Source: Enoplosus armatus
Taxonomy: Eukaryota; Chordata; Actinopteri; Centrarchiformes; Enoplosidae
Assembly (NCBI RefSeq): GCF_043641665.1
Contig: NC_092196.1
Span: 12,847,192-12,911,191, forward strand
Length of the DNA stretch: 64,000 nt
Direction of reading: 5' to 3'
The position numbers and the translations under genes were made by a program. Of the stretch, positions 12,535 through 25,307 are shown piece after piece; the first letter of the stretch is position 1; each line of letters begins with the position of its first letter. The notes under the pieces are model-generated. The model saw nothing but the letters and a program-made list of their open reading frames with translations, was not told the DNA's origin and searched no databases.

Positions 12535-12991
12535 CAGTGGTGGTAGAATACTCTGATCTTTTACTTTAAAAAATAGCAATACCCTGCAAGTACGGATGTA
12601 TTAGCATCAGAGTATACTTCAAGTACCAACAAAATGACTCATTATGCAGAATGGCCCAATTCAGAATATTGTATATATATTAATAGATTACAATTATTGA
12701 TGCATCAGTGTGTAATGTTACGGCTGTGAAAGGTGGGGCTTATTTTAATTACTTTATATACTGCTGGGTAGCTTAATCTATAAAAATACATCATAATTTA
12801 TTTGCTGATTATATTTTGTATCAATAACCTGAGCCTGCAAAGTAACCAGCAACTAACGCTATCAAATAAATGTCGTGGAGTAGAAGTATAAAGTAGCATA
12901 AAATGGAAATGTTCAAGTAAAATACAAGTACCTCAAAACTGTACGTAAGTACAGCCCTTGATTACATGTACTTTGTTGCTTTCCACCACTG
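12535..12991 (+). mobile_element. hAT-type non-autonomous element, near-complete (family A, copy 1)
   Basis: The element begins CAGTGGTGG and ends TTTCCACCACTG, giving terminal inverted repeats. It is flanked by ATGTACAG on the left and ATGCACAG on the right, an 8-base target duplication with one mismatch, the length characteristic of hAT transposons. The interior is AT-rich and non-coding, with recurring AAGTAAAAGTAC-like and 'ACTCATTATGCAGAATGGCC' blocks. This is a repeat of a kind widespread in acanthomorph fish genomes. Partial or diverged relatives occur at 17329, 23875 and 44784. Confidence 0.85.
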
Positions 12992-15900
12992 ATGCACAGT
13001 ATAAGCATGTCATATCTGGACTTGCATGAAATAGTTTACAGTGTAAATAAGACTTGTTTAGATGTTTTAAATAAGACATGATGCCTGAGAAGTTGTAAGT
13101 TCCGTGATTGTAATGATAAATGATGCTGTGGAGGATAAGAACCACCCGACATGAAGCTGATTTGTACATCCAGATTCATGCAAATATCAAACACATTTGA
13201 AATTAAATGTGCGTGTTTCTAACTGAGAAGCTATTTATCTATTTTATTTCATTAAATTATTATTATTATCCAATATAGGTAAACATGCAAACAGTAGTAA
13301 TATACAAAGACCACTGGCCCAGCAAGACAAGATGTTTTGCTAATATATTACATAGTACGTTTTGAGGCATGATCGAGCCACTAACATGCTTTAGAAAGAA
13401 CAAAATAAAATGTGGAAACAGAGGAAGTTGTGTTCAAAAACAATGGGTGTCATGGGTCATAGAGGACATCCATTTTAAAGAGCTAGTGTTAAATCATTCC
13501 CAGCTCTTGGCTTTGTTTAGTTATTGAGCAATGTTGCGCTGCAGTCCGTTCAAGAAGGAATATATTGATATAAAAGTTAAAAACATTAGTGTAGCCTGAT
13601 TTAGTTTGCATCTGGAGTCCTGCAGTGTGTGGGCTTCTGGGCTCCTGCTCCCTGTTGGATTTAACGTATTCTCTGAATGCTGTGTTGTTATGGCAGGTCC
13701 TCACTTGTGCTTTTTGAAAACCTTATGCAACTCTGAAGTTTTACCTAATGAAGACACAAACTTAGACTTGTGGGGATTTCTGCAGAAAATATGTGGGAAT
13801 GATTATGAAAATGAGTCATGACGATTTTCCTCAAAACTCTTATTACAAGCTGTGGTTGGGTTAATCACAATAAGCACAACAGAGGCTTCCACAGATAAAT
13901 CCCCCTGGTTTCAAATCAAAAGAGACAAGGAAAAAATGTACTGGTGTTGCATTTCTAATCCTTTTTGGAAAATCCAACACGAGACCAGGTGTGGGAATTG
14001 TAGACAGACCCCTGTACTCTGTTTTCAGTAGAAAATTCCTGTCAGCACATGAAAGGTGTCCCAGGAAAAACAAGTGGCTGCCATGGAGATGTCCGCTGAA
14101 GACACTCAGATCACTCACGTCATAGGAAACCACATGGCAAGGAGAGAGCTCCAGAAACAGCTCCTGCCACTTCCATGGAAACGCAGCACAGCAAAGCAGG
14201 GAACAATCTGATACTGCACACTGTACTGCACGCTGACTCTCGCAACACAACAAACCTCAACCTCAAATGTCACTGCCATGATAATAAAGGCCACTATTAT
14301 GTGCCCTGAAGAGGAGACAGAACTTTTTTTTCTTTTCTTGATGGGAAAACCCCCACAATAAATGGGCTTCAAATCGTGGTGCTTTCCATTACTATGAAAA
14401 TGGTGTTCAGCAGTACAATTTTTAAACATCAATAAGGAAAAAAGAAGTTCATGAATGTTTCGATTTACGTTTCAAACACAATAATCACACAATAATCACT
14501 CTTTTGTGCCCGTGCACGAGTGTGTAACAGTGTTGTATTTGACACAAAATGACTTTGCTGTTAATTAAAAGTACAGCGTGAGTGGAGATTTATTGCATAA
14601 TAGTTTAATAGCTCTTAAGGGTATCACTTCTGTTCATATGAATTTAAAAACATGCATGTACTGCATGCTAATTCAGTGTGAAGCCTGCTGACAGGGCGAA
14701 GAGGTTCAGGATCCAATTAAGTGTTACAAGGAGATGCTTGATTTGAGCTGATTTGAACATTGATGCCTGGCGACTTGCTAGGTCAAGTGAATGGGATTTG
14801 TGTAGTCCACTGTAGCAAGGGTTTGTTAAGAATGGTTCTATCCGCTACAAACACCCAGTCTGTGGCACTTAAGGCACTTAACTCTCCTGTAAAATATGAT
14901 GATAGAAAAAGGGAGGTAAAAACAGCTCGGGAAAGATGTATCATGTGCACAAGATCATCTCAAAACTATAAACAAGAAAATGAGGCTACAGCACAGCATG
15001 ATCACCAAACCTGAATAATTGAAGGGTGAAAAAAAGCTCCCTCTTCTTCTAACTAATTTCATTTTCCTTGCAACATGCGAACGGTAAAGGCTCAGTTAGT
15101 AGGTGCAATGGTGCAGGGAGTGTTTTCATGCCATTGGCTATGTGAGGCCATTCTGTAACATCTGAGCCTGATTTGAATATGATAGAATAATTAAACTTTA
15201 CAGCTGGCCAGAGGCAGGTCTCATCATGTGATCAACTGAAAACACTCTGGTGGAGACCAACGCTTCTCGACTAAAGCTTTTCTAATGATCTCTGGCTTTA
15301 TTTTTCTCCAACGGGCTGTGAACTCGCCACACAATCCTTACGGCTGAGGTGGAATGAGATATTTGCAGCATGACTGTGCATGGGCCGAGATTCCTGTGAA
15401 ACAGTTTTAGGGCCTTGTTGAATGTAAGCTCCCAAGAATTCGGACTGATCTGGAGGGGGAAGTTTGGGCCTCATATTCAAGTAAACATATAAGAGTGAGG
15501 TACATTATTACAGGCTGAGCGTAGGGCTGGGAGTATGTACGTGCATTTTAAGAGGCGTAACGTGCATTAATGAAGGAAAGGAAAAGTTCAGATGTGAACA
15601 TGTGACTTCTCTTGGAAAACAGAAATAATGGCAGTTGAACCGGGCTGACTCACAGCACTGGAAACAGCAAGGTCCTGCACGACGGAGGTCCAAGATGTTT
15701 AACACAAACTGAGAGGAAATAAAAAGGACAGATGGAACTTCAGCAGTATGTGTTGAATATTTAAACTTTGCTGAATGCAATTTCCGTGGCTGTGATGGTA
15801 AGTAAACACGCACTTTAGAAAGATGAGCTCACAGGTCAGAGGAGGACAGGATCCACGCAGGCAGACTTGTTTTCACTGGGCTGACTCATGTGTTTAATAT

Positions 15901-17328
15901 ATGGAGATTTGGAGGAGGTGGAAACTTGGATTTGACACATCGTCTCTCCTTCTTTATCTCTCTCTTTTTAGTAATAATCATATTTTTCAGTGCATCGATC
16001 ATTTTCTGCATTCATTCCATTCAAATATAGTTAAAGTAACTATCATAATGGCACAATTGTTCCCCACCTTGCTGCTGGTTTGTGCTGTGGTGTTGGTGGT
16101 TGTTCCAGCTGGTTTACCATTATGACACAAAAATAAAGTGCACCGTCTTCTTGTTTCTTAGACAAACAAAACCACTTTTCACTGTGTATTAACCACAATA
16201 ACATTCATGAGCTCGGGAATCAACTAACACAAAACACCAGGATTGAGTGTGAGGTATACTTCATAAATAGCTCCCCGAGGACACTATTATCAAGGCTTCA
16301 AATGGGTCCTTGAATATAACTGGTCGAGTGATTGTTTATCGCAGTCTGAGGAAAAGTCTTAAGCAGCGCCACAAGATATCTCATAAAACCTTTGAATGAA
16401 TAAAGGCAATTATTAGACTCTGTTCCTGCAGGTTGAGTCACAACGTACACACAGTGACTGTAAACAGGGCTGGATCACTGTTCCCATCATCTGCACACTC
16501 ATACACACACACATCCTGCCTGGATACGTATGATCTCAAAAAATGTTAGTTGATCTTCATACCCAAATGTTCTGAGTCAGTCATGATCTTTTATATCTAA
16601 GCCGCACTGAATATCCATGTGGGAAGTGCAACTACAGAAAGACTGAAACTAATGTAATAAATGCCACGTTGGTCAAAACAGGAAAAAAACATTGCTACAT
16701 AGTGTATTTGCAGTATATCCCGGCACAGAGACGCTATCATGTAGAGTACACTCTTGCAAAATGCCTCTAACTAGAAATGCACTTGCTCAATGTTCATAGC
16801 AGAGGAAATGCTGAAATAGCTCCGTGTATTAAGTATGAAAATAATGAGAGCGACTGATAGCACAGGTGCAAACGTTGATGTGATATCTTGCCAACCAGCA
16901 GTGAACGGATCACTGAGAAACACAGCTGCAAAAGGTGGTGATGGGGGGAGGGGGGCACAGTTGTGAAGTTTACTGGAAAGTTCATTGTCAATGATGCACA
17001 TGTGTTGCACATGCGTGTGTGTGTTGTCGTGAGGGTTACGGTGCATGTTTTGAAATATTTTCACACCATGCGCAGAGAGAGGAAGTGGATCATCTTTTCT
17101 CAGTTGACGTGATGAAATAAAAATAAAATGTTGTTTTGTTACAATGAACCTGCAATACATTATTTCCATTCTGATGAAATGGAGCGATTTTGGCCAAATT
17201 GTTGAAATTCTTGTGAAACTATTTGTAAGTCAAGTTTTTCCAAGGAACTGGGCATCTCTATGTGGTAGTATCTGTCTCATTGCAATCTGACATCATTACA
17301 GCATGTATTTGTTGTATGAACCGGGGTG
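12992..17328. other. gene-free interval
   Basis: Only unsupported frames are seen, including 130-132-codon frames on the minus strand at 13861-14253 and 16771-17169. They have no domain, biased composition and no splice partners. No RNA gene or further named repeat was recognised. Confidence 0.5.
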
Positions 17329-17507
17329 CAGTGGTGGAAGAAGTTCTCAGATCTTTTACTTGTGTAAAAGCAGTGATAGAATGTTGAAATACTTTGTTAC
17401 AAGAAAAAGTCATGAGTAAAAGTACATCAAACTATACTTACCAAAAGGAAAAGTACTCATTATGCCCCATTGTAGAAATATATATATATCATATTATTGG
17501 ATTATAC
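17329..17507 (+). mobile_element. hAT-type element, 3'-truncated (family A, copy 2)
   Basis: Starts with the same CAGTGGTGGAAGAAGT terminus as family A and follows the family through AAAAGTACTCATTATGCCCC and ATTATTGGATTATA. It then loses similarity, so the right half and right inverted repeat are missing. It contains a short TATATATATA expansion. Confidence 0.7.
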
Positions 17508-19796
17508 TTTTTGTACTCACTATGGCAAATGGGTAAAGAACATGATACAAGTCACAAAAAAGTACACATATGCACGAGTTATAGATATTGACAGATGAGT
17601 GAGTGGCTGTCTGCGCAGCTCAGAGCAGCTTGTCTGACACACTTCGCATGAATGAGAAAATGACTACCATAGACAGAAGAATGGGAGGAGAAGAGGGAGG
17701 AGAAGGGGGAGGGGATGGGGAGTTGCTCTCTTAGTAACAATTCAAGGAATTGATTGCGCCTCTGAGAAGTGTGACTCATCCTGTAGTGTATCAGGAAACC
17801 CTTCAGATGTTGTTCACAACCTGTGTGACTTAGGCAAATGTGACCACATTTTATACAAATCACTCCACTCTCTCTCTCTCTCTCGCTCTGTCGCTTGTTC
17901 TGTTTTTTTTTTTAAATGCATTCACATTCTCAAAACTTACACCATCTATGTGTGGGCACGGCAGCCCCCACTCTCTGCCCCCCCCCCACACACACTGCTC
18001 TGTGGCTCCCCACTGCAGTTTTACTTTACTCTAAAACTCACACAGGATGTTGATTGGAAGAGACACACCTTCACATCACAAACTGCTCACGTTATACGAG
18101 TTGTATCAGTTCAAAAACCCTCATGCCCACGTCCCATAACAGAGACACACGGCCTGAATTACAGGTCGTGCACTATTTACGACCAAATAAGTAAACTGTG
18201 AGACTTGTAAAAGCAATTTAAAGGATGAATTGCTCAACTAAACAAAAAAAAGAACAAATGAATCAGGAGTCAGAACATGTAGCTTCAGCCAACATCTGAT
18301 TCACTCATCTGGAATTTATGTGTGTGAGCCCCGTCAGAAGCTTTTACTGACTTTCAGCGGACTTTTATGTCCTTTGTTGAAACTATTCTTAAAACATGTG
18401 GCTATTTCTATTAAAACAGCGGTGTTGAAAGACAGAGAAAACTCCTCCGGGTTTCTCTCTCCTTCATGGCGTGTGACATCAGGCCGAGAAAGCCCCCCCC
18501 TCCCTCATGTTACCCACGGCAGTGATAGGAAGTGACACTGCTGGGACCCCTGTGTTTTTACAGCAGTGGAGATAACACCCCGAGGCCCACTGCTGCCAAA
18601 TGATTGGTTTCCTCTAAACTCTGCGTCTTAACCACAAATAGACGAGTGTCATGTTTAGTCAGATAAAGGTAAAAAAGCAGAATCCAGTCAGATTGAATGA
18701 TTCCATTGCTTTGTTGTTGGGTGGGCAAAGTGAATGAGTCCTCACAGTTCCTGTAAGATTTACAAAGATTTGGTGTTTAAGGGTCTGATGTGGTGTGTAG
18801 CACATACATTCTCTCCATGATTGACTAAATTACTAAATAAAGAGCAACATACAGACAGTGACATATAATGAGAACACATTCATCACTTCCATGAAATCAT
18901 CACCTTTTCCTCATTTTTTGTGTGATTTCTTTTACTTCTTACAAATGTGCTCCCAAGGATAATTTCTGATTTTGTCTCACATGCATCACAGGTGATGATT
19001 GTACACATAAACAATGAAGTAACGTCTATGTATGATGCATACAAGGAATTTCAAAATGTATTGTCTTAAAGCACATACTTGATGTGATGGTAAGAGCATG
19101 TAAGAGCGTGAGATACAGCGAGATAAACTCACCTGCAAGACAAATTGTGGAAAGCGAGAGTGAAACACTCGAGGTTTTGGACATCAAAAGATGTCACCCT
19201 CATATCTTTATGCTAATCTGACTCAGGTGAGCTGCGTCAAAGAAGCCCTGTCCCTACTTCCTGGAAAAAATGGCTGTTGCAAAACTAAGAGTTTTTCTTA
19301 ACACATCAGGTAACCATAAAGCATAAGCTTCCCATAAACTACAGGCTTGCAACATCGCAAAAGCACTTGGCTCTCACGAAGAGAAACAAGGCCGTGGTAA
19401 AAATGTTATGACATGCAGAAGAATAACTTGCTGTTAACTGGAGCAAGACAGTCTAATTGAACTTTTAGATTTGAATAGTTAAAACTGACTTTAGGTCACT
19501 GCTTTCCCTGATGTGGCCTTCCTGGAAATCAAATGGATAGCCTTATTTGGAAGCCAAATTACATGGGCCCCATTCAAATGACCATTTATTCCAGTAATTC
19601 AGATATGACATAGGGAAATGCCTCATTACACCTCACTGCACAAGCTCCTTTATTCAGTATTTCCTGTCATACATTAGTTTTGATGTTTGAAAGTTCTCCA
19701 TCATAGGCATGGCTTACCTCTTTTCATTTTTCATCAAGTTAGATATTGTCAGAATATGAATGAGTAGATTTAAAGAGAAAAAATTATAATTTCCTG

Positions 19797-19799
<3 letters not shown>

Positions 19800-19830
<31 letters not shown>
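19800..19830. repeat. (CT)n microsatellite
   Basis: About fifteen uninterrupted CT units. Confidence 0.95.
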
Positions 19831-19833
<3 letters not shown>

Positions 19834-21807
19834 CCTCGTCGCTCTCATAAAGTCACCTACTGGTCATTTTTCCTGTGACCATTGGCTCAAGGACAGACAG
19901 GCAGAGCTTGTTAAACAGAGTGTGTAAAAAGGGGAGAACAACATGTAAATGTTTAACACATTGGGCGCAAGGCGAGCTCTCATTTTGCTTCTGCATAAAC
20001 ACATTCCAATTATGCATCAATAAACACCACATCTGGAAGGCGGTCTGCATACATGCAGGAGCAGAACAACAGGCTTTCTAACATTCTCATGCTCGTGACA
20101 CATGGTTGTCTTTTATACACTCATTGTACAGTAGCTTTTCTAGTCTTATTTTCTTACTGGATGATGAGAAACACTGCAATACTATTCAAGCATTCTTTTT
20201 CAACCTCATATTCTTGATTTGCATTCAAAGACTAGGACAGCTTTTTGTTTCCCCATGTCGGAGCAATAAAGTTAATATTTATCTTAGATAGCAGATAAGC
20301 CCCCTTTCCCACAAATCCCCCATTCACACATGAGCATTAGTCTTAAAAATCCCAATGTATTCCCACATGACATGACCGTTCCCAAAAATGATGAGACTTT
20401 CCAAACGGCTTGCGAAATTAGGGAATGCAGGATGACACATATGACAACCAAACTCCAGAAGTGTCTCACAATCAAACGTAACTGCGGCTCCCATTTCTGC
20501 ATTATGCCTGCAATTGCAACATTTGTTTAAGGTACATCTGGGAAACGGTCTTAACTAAGTCATGAGATTTTCCATTAGCTACAAGTATGAGGTCAGACAC
20601 AGGCCTGGCAGAATATACAAAAGCAGCTGCAGCACATTAGGAGGCCATCATGAGGAATTTCTCTTGTAATAAGTGGTGTGCTGCTAATTTGTTGCTAATT
20701 TGTTACAAACACTAATTTGTCATTCTGTAACAACGCATTTGGCTTCAGACAAATATTGTTAACATGATTTCATCCAGTAGACGACATCTGGCAACTCAGA
20801 CGTTACAGTAAGCCCAGAAGTATACGCATGCTAACACTGTATGTGTGCACAGGGTGCAGCTGTGAACTGATAACTCATCTGTGGAACCTGCAGTCAGGGC
20901 TGCTTACTTACTTACGTACTTACTTTTCTTTGTTATCAAAAGGGAGCTTCTTTTTCATTAAGAAGTCACTGTTGTTATCAGTTCCCTTGAAGTTAATTGG
21001 CATTACTTCATAGTACCTGCAAATGATAAGGTAATACAATAGGATAAGCGAGAATTGTGTGATAAGGAAGTTTACTCAGGAGGGCAGTATCTTCATTAAA
21101 GTCATGTGAAAGTTTTACAGGAAGTAACACACAGTTTCATATGAGAAAACTCATTATTGTGAGATTTTTTATTTCGACATGAGCCCCAAAAGGTCAGTGT
21201 GTTGAGTTTTTGGAGTGAGGCCCTGAATCAGGAAACAGATGCGACACATGGACACCTACCAGGTCAATAAACAACAAACTGTGCAGCATTTACAGTAACC
21301 ACGGCCTGCCAGGACAGCAAGAGGAGGGCTCTTCATGGAAATCAACTTGCTGAAGAGAAATACAAACAAAAGGAAAATAGATGAGGCAAAAAGAGAACGT
21401 GTGAGACGGACAGGCAGACCAATTGTGTGGCTGTAAGAGAAAACAGACAAAGAAGAAAAGCGGGGCTAAACACAAGCACATGAAAAGAGAGTAAATCCTC
21501 TCAGCCAAACCCTGCGGGGCTGTTTGGGATGCAGGATATGGATCTGTTATTCCACTCTTTACAGGAAAGGCTGACCACACTGTTACTATAGCAACCAGGT
21601 GACATGGCATGCGGCGCCCTTATTCGCTGAGCAAATAGGGCCAGCGGTCAGGCAGTCTGACAGGGTACGGGGACCACAGTGCCTGACCCTGACCGGAGCA
21701 GATTGGCAGTGACGCCAGCAAAAGCCGCCTCTACTGAGTCATTCAAGCATTTGCACAGATACAATCATGCACACACACAAGTATCTACAGAAAAAAACAG
21801 ACAAATG

Positions 21808-21915
<108 letters not shown>

Positions 21916-23700
21916 GCAGGCAGGAGTAGAAGTTTGGCACAGTGTAGTGAAAACCTCCAGCTTGAATAAGTCGAGTGGGTCAGTAGACAGTAAATCAATC
22001 GCCAAAGAATTCAGGTTTCATTTTCTGGGCTCAAAAGTGCAACATCAGAACAAGCTCTGCCAGAGCTGTGCAAATTGATTTTAGTTTTTAAGGATGACTG
22101 CTGTTTTAGTGGAATATGGGTTATACTTTACATTATGTTTACCATATATTTTGCTATTTTTAAATATGTTTTTTACACTTTAAAGCTGTGTTGACTTCAG
22201 CACGGGATGAAATACGTTTGCAGACTTGCTTGAGATAGATGCTCTGTCATGGTGAACATTTTTTGTTTTCTTTATCTATTTATTCATTATCAAAACTACA
22301 TTAGTATGACACCAAACTCTAAAGTTTTGCATGTCAAATTTCCCCACCAGCACATGAACACACCAGCCTGGAAGGCTTTTTAAATCAACCTGTATTTTCT
22401 ACTTCATGACAATGCAACAATAATATAAGAATAATAACACTCACTGTGTCAGGAATACCTTTGTCAGACAGGTTTTAAGTCTGCAAGTTGATTTTTAGAC
22501 ATTGTCACATTTAAGTAAAAAAACAGATGCAGTTAAAATAACTAAAATCATCTCAGTTCCTTGGAGACTTTTTTCTAAAATAAAGGAAAGAACAGTACTG
22601 TGTTATTCAGAGCCAGATAAAATGACTGTGTTAAGATACAGTAAATACTCTGTGAGCACATTTTTGTATCATCATCTGAGGATGCTGTGCACGGTGGAGA
22701 AAGAGCTGCTGTTGCACAATGAATGGGGCAGACTCCATTTGGCCTGTCTGCTGTCCACTGCGAGAAACCCAAGCTCCTCCGGTCTGAGGTAATGCCACAG
22801 TGTGTGCAGACGGCTGCATGAGTGGATCAGATGACAGCAGACCAGGGAGAGACACTTCCATTTTTAATCACCTCACTGACACACACACACCTCACTCTCT
22901 CTCCATCTCTCTCTTTCATGTTGACGCACCGTTTTTTTTCCTTCTCCTTGAGCTGAAAATAGCAATAGAGTCCCATCAAACTGTCCTGGGTCTATAGATC
23001 AAACAACTTTATTTTGTCAGGATGACAGCTCAATCCTGAAGGAGAACTGTGCCTAAAAAATTCACTTTTGTCAGCCATCAAAAGTTTTGGAGGAGTTTTG
23101 GGCCGCAGCACAGAGCAGTCTACTGTGCAAAGTTTGTCAATGACGAATTGAAGACTTGAGGAGTGCTAATGCAGAACAGATTGATGAGAAAAGCGCAAAT
23201 AACGACCTCTTCAGAGAGAGACCTCGTCTGAAAGTGTGGATTTGTAGTAGCGTAAGTGGATTAAAGATACACTGATGATATATTTGTTACCCTATAAAAT
23301 ACTGTGTAGATGCATAAAAGTAAAACATATTAGTAAATGTGAGTCGACCAGTCATACAAGTGGCTGATTTTGTTCCCAGAAGCCTGTAACAAGTTGAACT
23401 ACAGCACAGAGTAAATATTAAGGTTGTATAGGTTCCTCTGGATATTAGGTAACTTGTTATGCTAAACCCCCTCAAGGCACAGACTGACTGGATTGTCAAA
23501 GAGAGTGGGTGGTGGGATACTTTCAGCACACACTCACCTGAGTACTTCACATGATACAGACGGATACTATTCAGTCATGTTGATGCAATATTACTATAAA
23601 AGTACAGCACAGTGATCAAAGCCTGACTGCATCACTTTGAATGGTGATCAAAGGGCAAACATTTTCCACATCATGTGGGAGGAAAGTAAAATGGAAATTT

Positions 23701-23702
<2 letters not shown>

Positions 23703-23740
<38 letters not shown>
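23703..23740. repeat. (GT)n microsatellite
   Basis: Nineteen uninterrupted GT units. Confidence 0.97.
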
Positions 23741-23742
<2 letters not shown>

Positions 23743-23874
23743 TCAGGTTGTATCTGTATTCCAGAGAAATTACTTTTGACTCTTTGTCATTTGACAAAAT
23801 AGGAACAAGGGGAAAAAGTATTCTGAACATTTATTTACTGGAAACAAATCATCCATTACAAGGAAACGCCCTGT

Positions 23875-24165
23875 ATTCTAAGTAAAAGTACAGCAGTACT
23901 TTTAGCAAAATGTACCCAAAGTAAAAGTACTGTCCCTTGTCATTATTGGCCTATATTATATTATCTAATTATTATTACTGATGCATTAAAGTGTTTGTTT
24001 CAGCAAATCGATGCGAAGCTAATTTGGCCTACTGTATATACTGCTGAATGTGTGTTTTCATGTTAAACCTAAATTTGACAGTAACTATAGTTGTCAGATA
24101 AATGTAGTGGAGGAAAAAGTAGGATATTCCTACTTGAAAAGTAGCGGAGTAGACGTATAAAGTTT
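23875..24165 (+). mobile_element. hAT-type element, internal fragment (family A, copy 3)
   Basis: Shares internal family A blocks: repeated AAGTAAAAGTAC, ATTACTGATGCATTAA, TACTGTATATACTGCTG and GTCAGATAAATGTAGTGGAG. Both terminal inverted repeats are absent, so this is a decayed copy. The edges are approximate. Confidence 0.65.
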
Positions 24166-25147
24166 TTTTTATTAGTGGTAAAATAAATACTCATGTGCTT
24201 AGAATATGCTTAACATGGGCTGACGTCTCTGCCCTTGTGTGAAAGACTTCTTCAGAAAAGAGTCTTTTATTATGGAACTGACCATATAGGGAGATTTCAT
24301 CAACAATTCTTCTGTTGAATTCGAGATCAGATTCGTTTGTACGGTTGTGGTTGAGGTTTACATAACACATTTAACCATTTCATGTGAATCATGGCCACCT
24401 GCCTAATAAGGAACTCTAATGTGGAATTTTATCAGTGACACAATAATAAATGAATCCCTCAAGTGTTTCCTCTTTCCTTGTAACTGGAGGAGAGCGGCAG
24501 GTCTGGTGTTTGACCTGCAGTATCAGCAGATGGCAAGTTCCCACCCTATCAGGACAATTTTAACAGAAAGTCAGATTAATCATTAACCTCTAAGATAGTA
24601 TGAGATCTGTGAGAGCATACATTTGTAACTGAGCTCATTGGGCTGGATGGAAGTGTGAGTCAGTGAGGGATTATGTGTGCATAGCCTGAGGTGGCCTTTA
24701 AACTTCACTTTCAAAGGTTTAGACAGGTTACACCGCACACAAAAATACTGTCTCTATTCTTCTGCCTTTTTCTGTGACCCCCAGCTTGTTGTTGTGCTTT
24801 TTCAGTGCCAAGAAAGGTTGCTCCATACACAAAGAGATTGTAAAACTTTCCTAGAAGGGGGTAGATGAGAAAAGAGAAATAAGAGCAGGGAGAAAATTTG
24901 GACAGATGTGTGGAAACAGGCTATGAAAAAAGCTTTGGCATTCATATGTCTTTACTCTAACACCTGGCTGCAGCATGCAGTGCATTTGAATAAAGCCTGT
25001 GACCACCTCATCTAACCCAAACCTAAGCTCCTGACTGTTTTCATTGGAAGATATTGGAGACAGAGGGAATGAAAGGGAGGGCTGCGTAGAGGTCGGGTGT
25101 GTGTGTGTGTGTGGAGGGCAGGAGGGTTGGCAGGAGCAGCAACAATG
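24166..25147. other. gene-free interval
   Basis: No supported feature. Short chance frames and a short (GT)n tract at about 25098-25114. Confidence 0.5.
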
Positions 25148-25198
25148 AGCTCATGTTGGCCCTTCCCGTCTTGGCTTGACTCTTGCTTCGTCCCCCAG

Positions 25199-25307
25199 GG
25201 GCACGCAGTACGAGGAGCTTTACTGCGAGGTGTTGAGGGCCCCTTTGTTGAATCGCAGTGGGAGGGACCTCGCACTGCTGGTGGAGGGCACAGACAGAGT
25301 GGATTAA
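25199..25307 (+). CDS. candidate terminal exon of an unidentified gene
   Basis: A pyrimidine-rich TCTTGCTTCGTCCCCCAG acceptor-like site ends at 25198. It is followed by 36 codons to a TAA at 25305-25307, reading GTQYEELYCEVLRAPLL and then a charged tail ending VEGTDRVD. Third codon positions are strongly G/C, unlike surrounding DNA, and the residue mix looks protein-like. Against it, I do not recognise the protein, no upstream exon was found, and a stop-free minus-strand frame overlaps it. Upstream the same frame is open only back to 25148. It may be a last exon of a plus-strand gene with long introns, or chance. Confidence 0.2.

Noticed and set aside
13861..14253. 130-codon minus-strand frame, and a 132-codon one at 16771-17169
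   Set aside because: No family resemblance, and composition looks like random AT-rich DNA.
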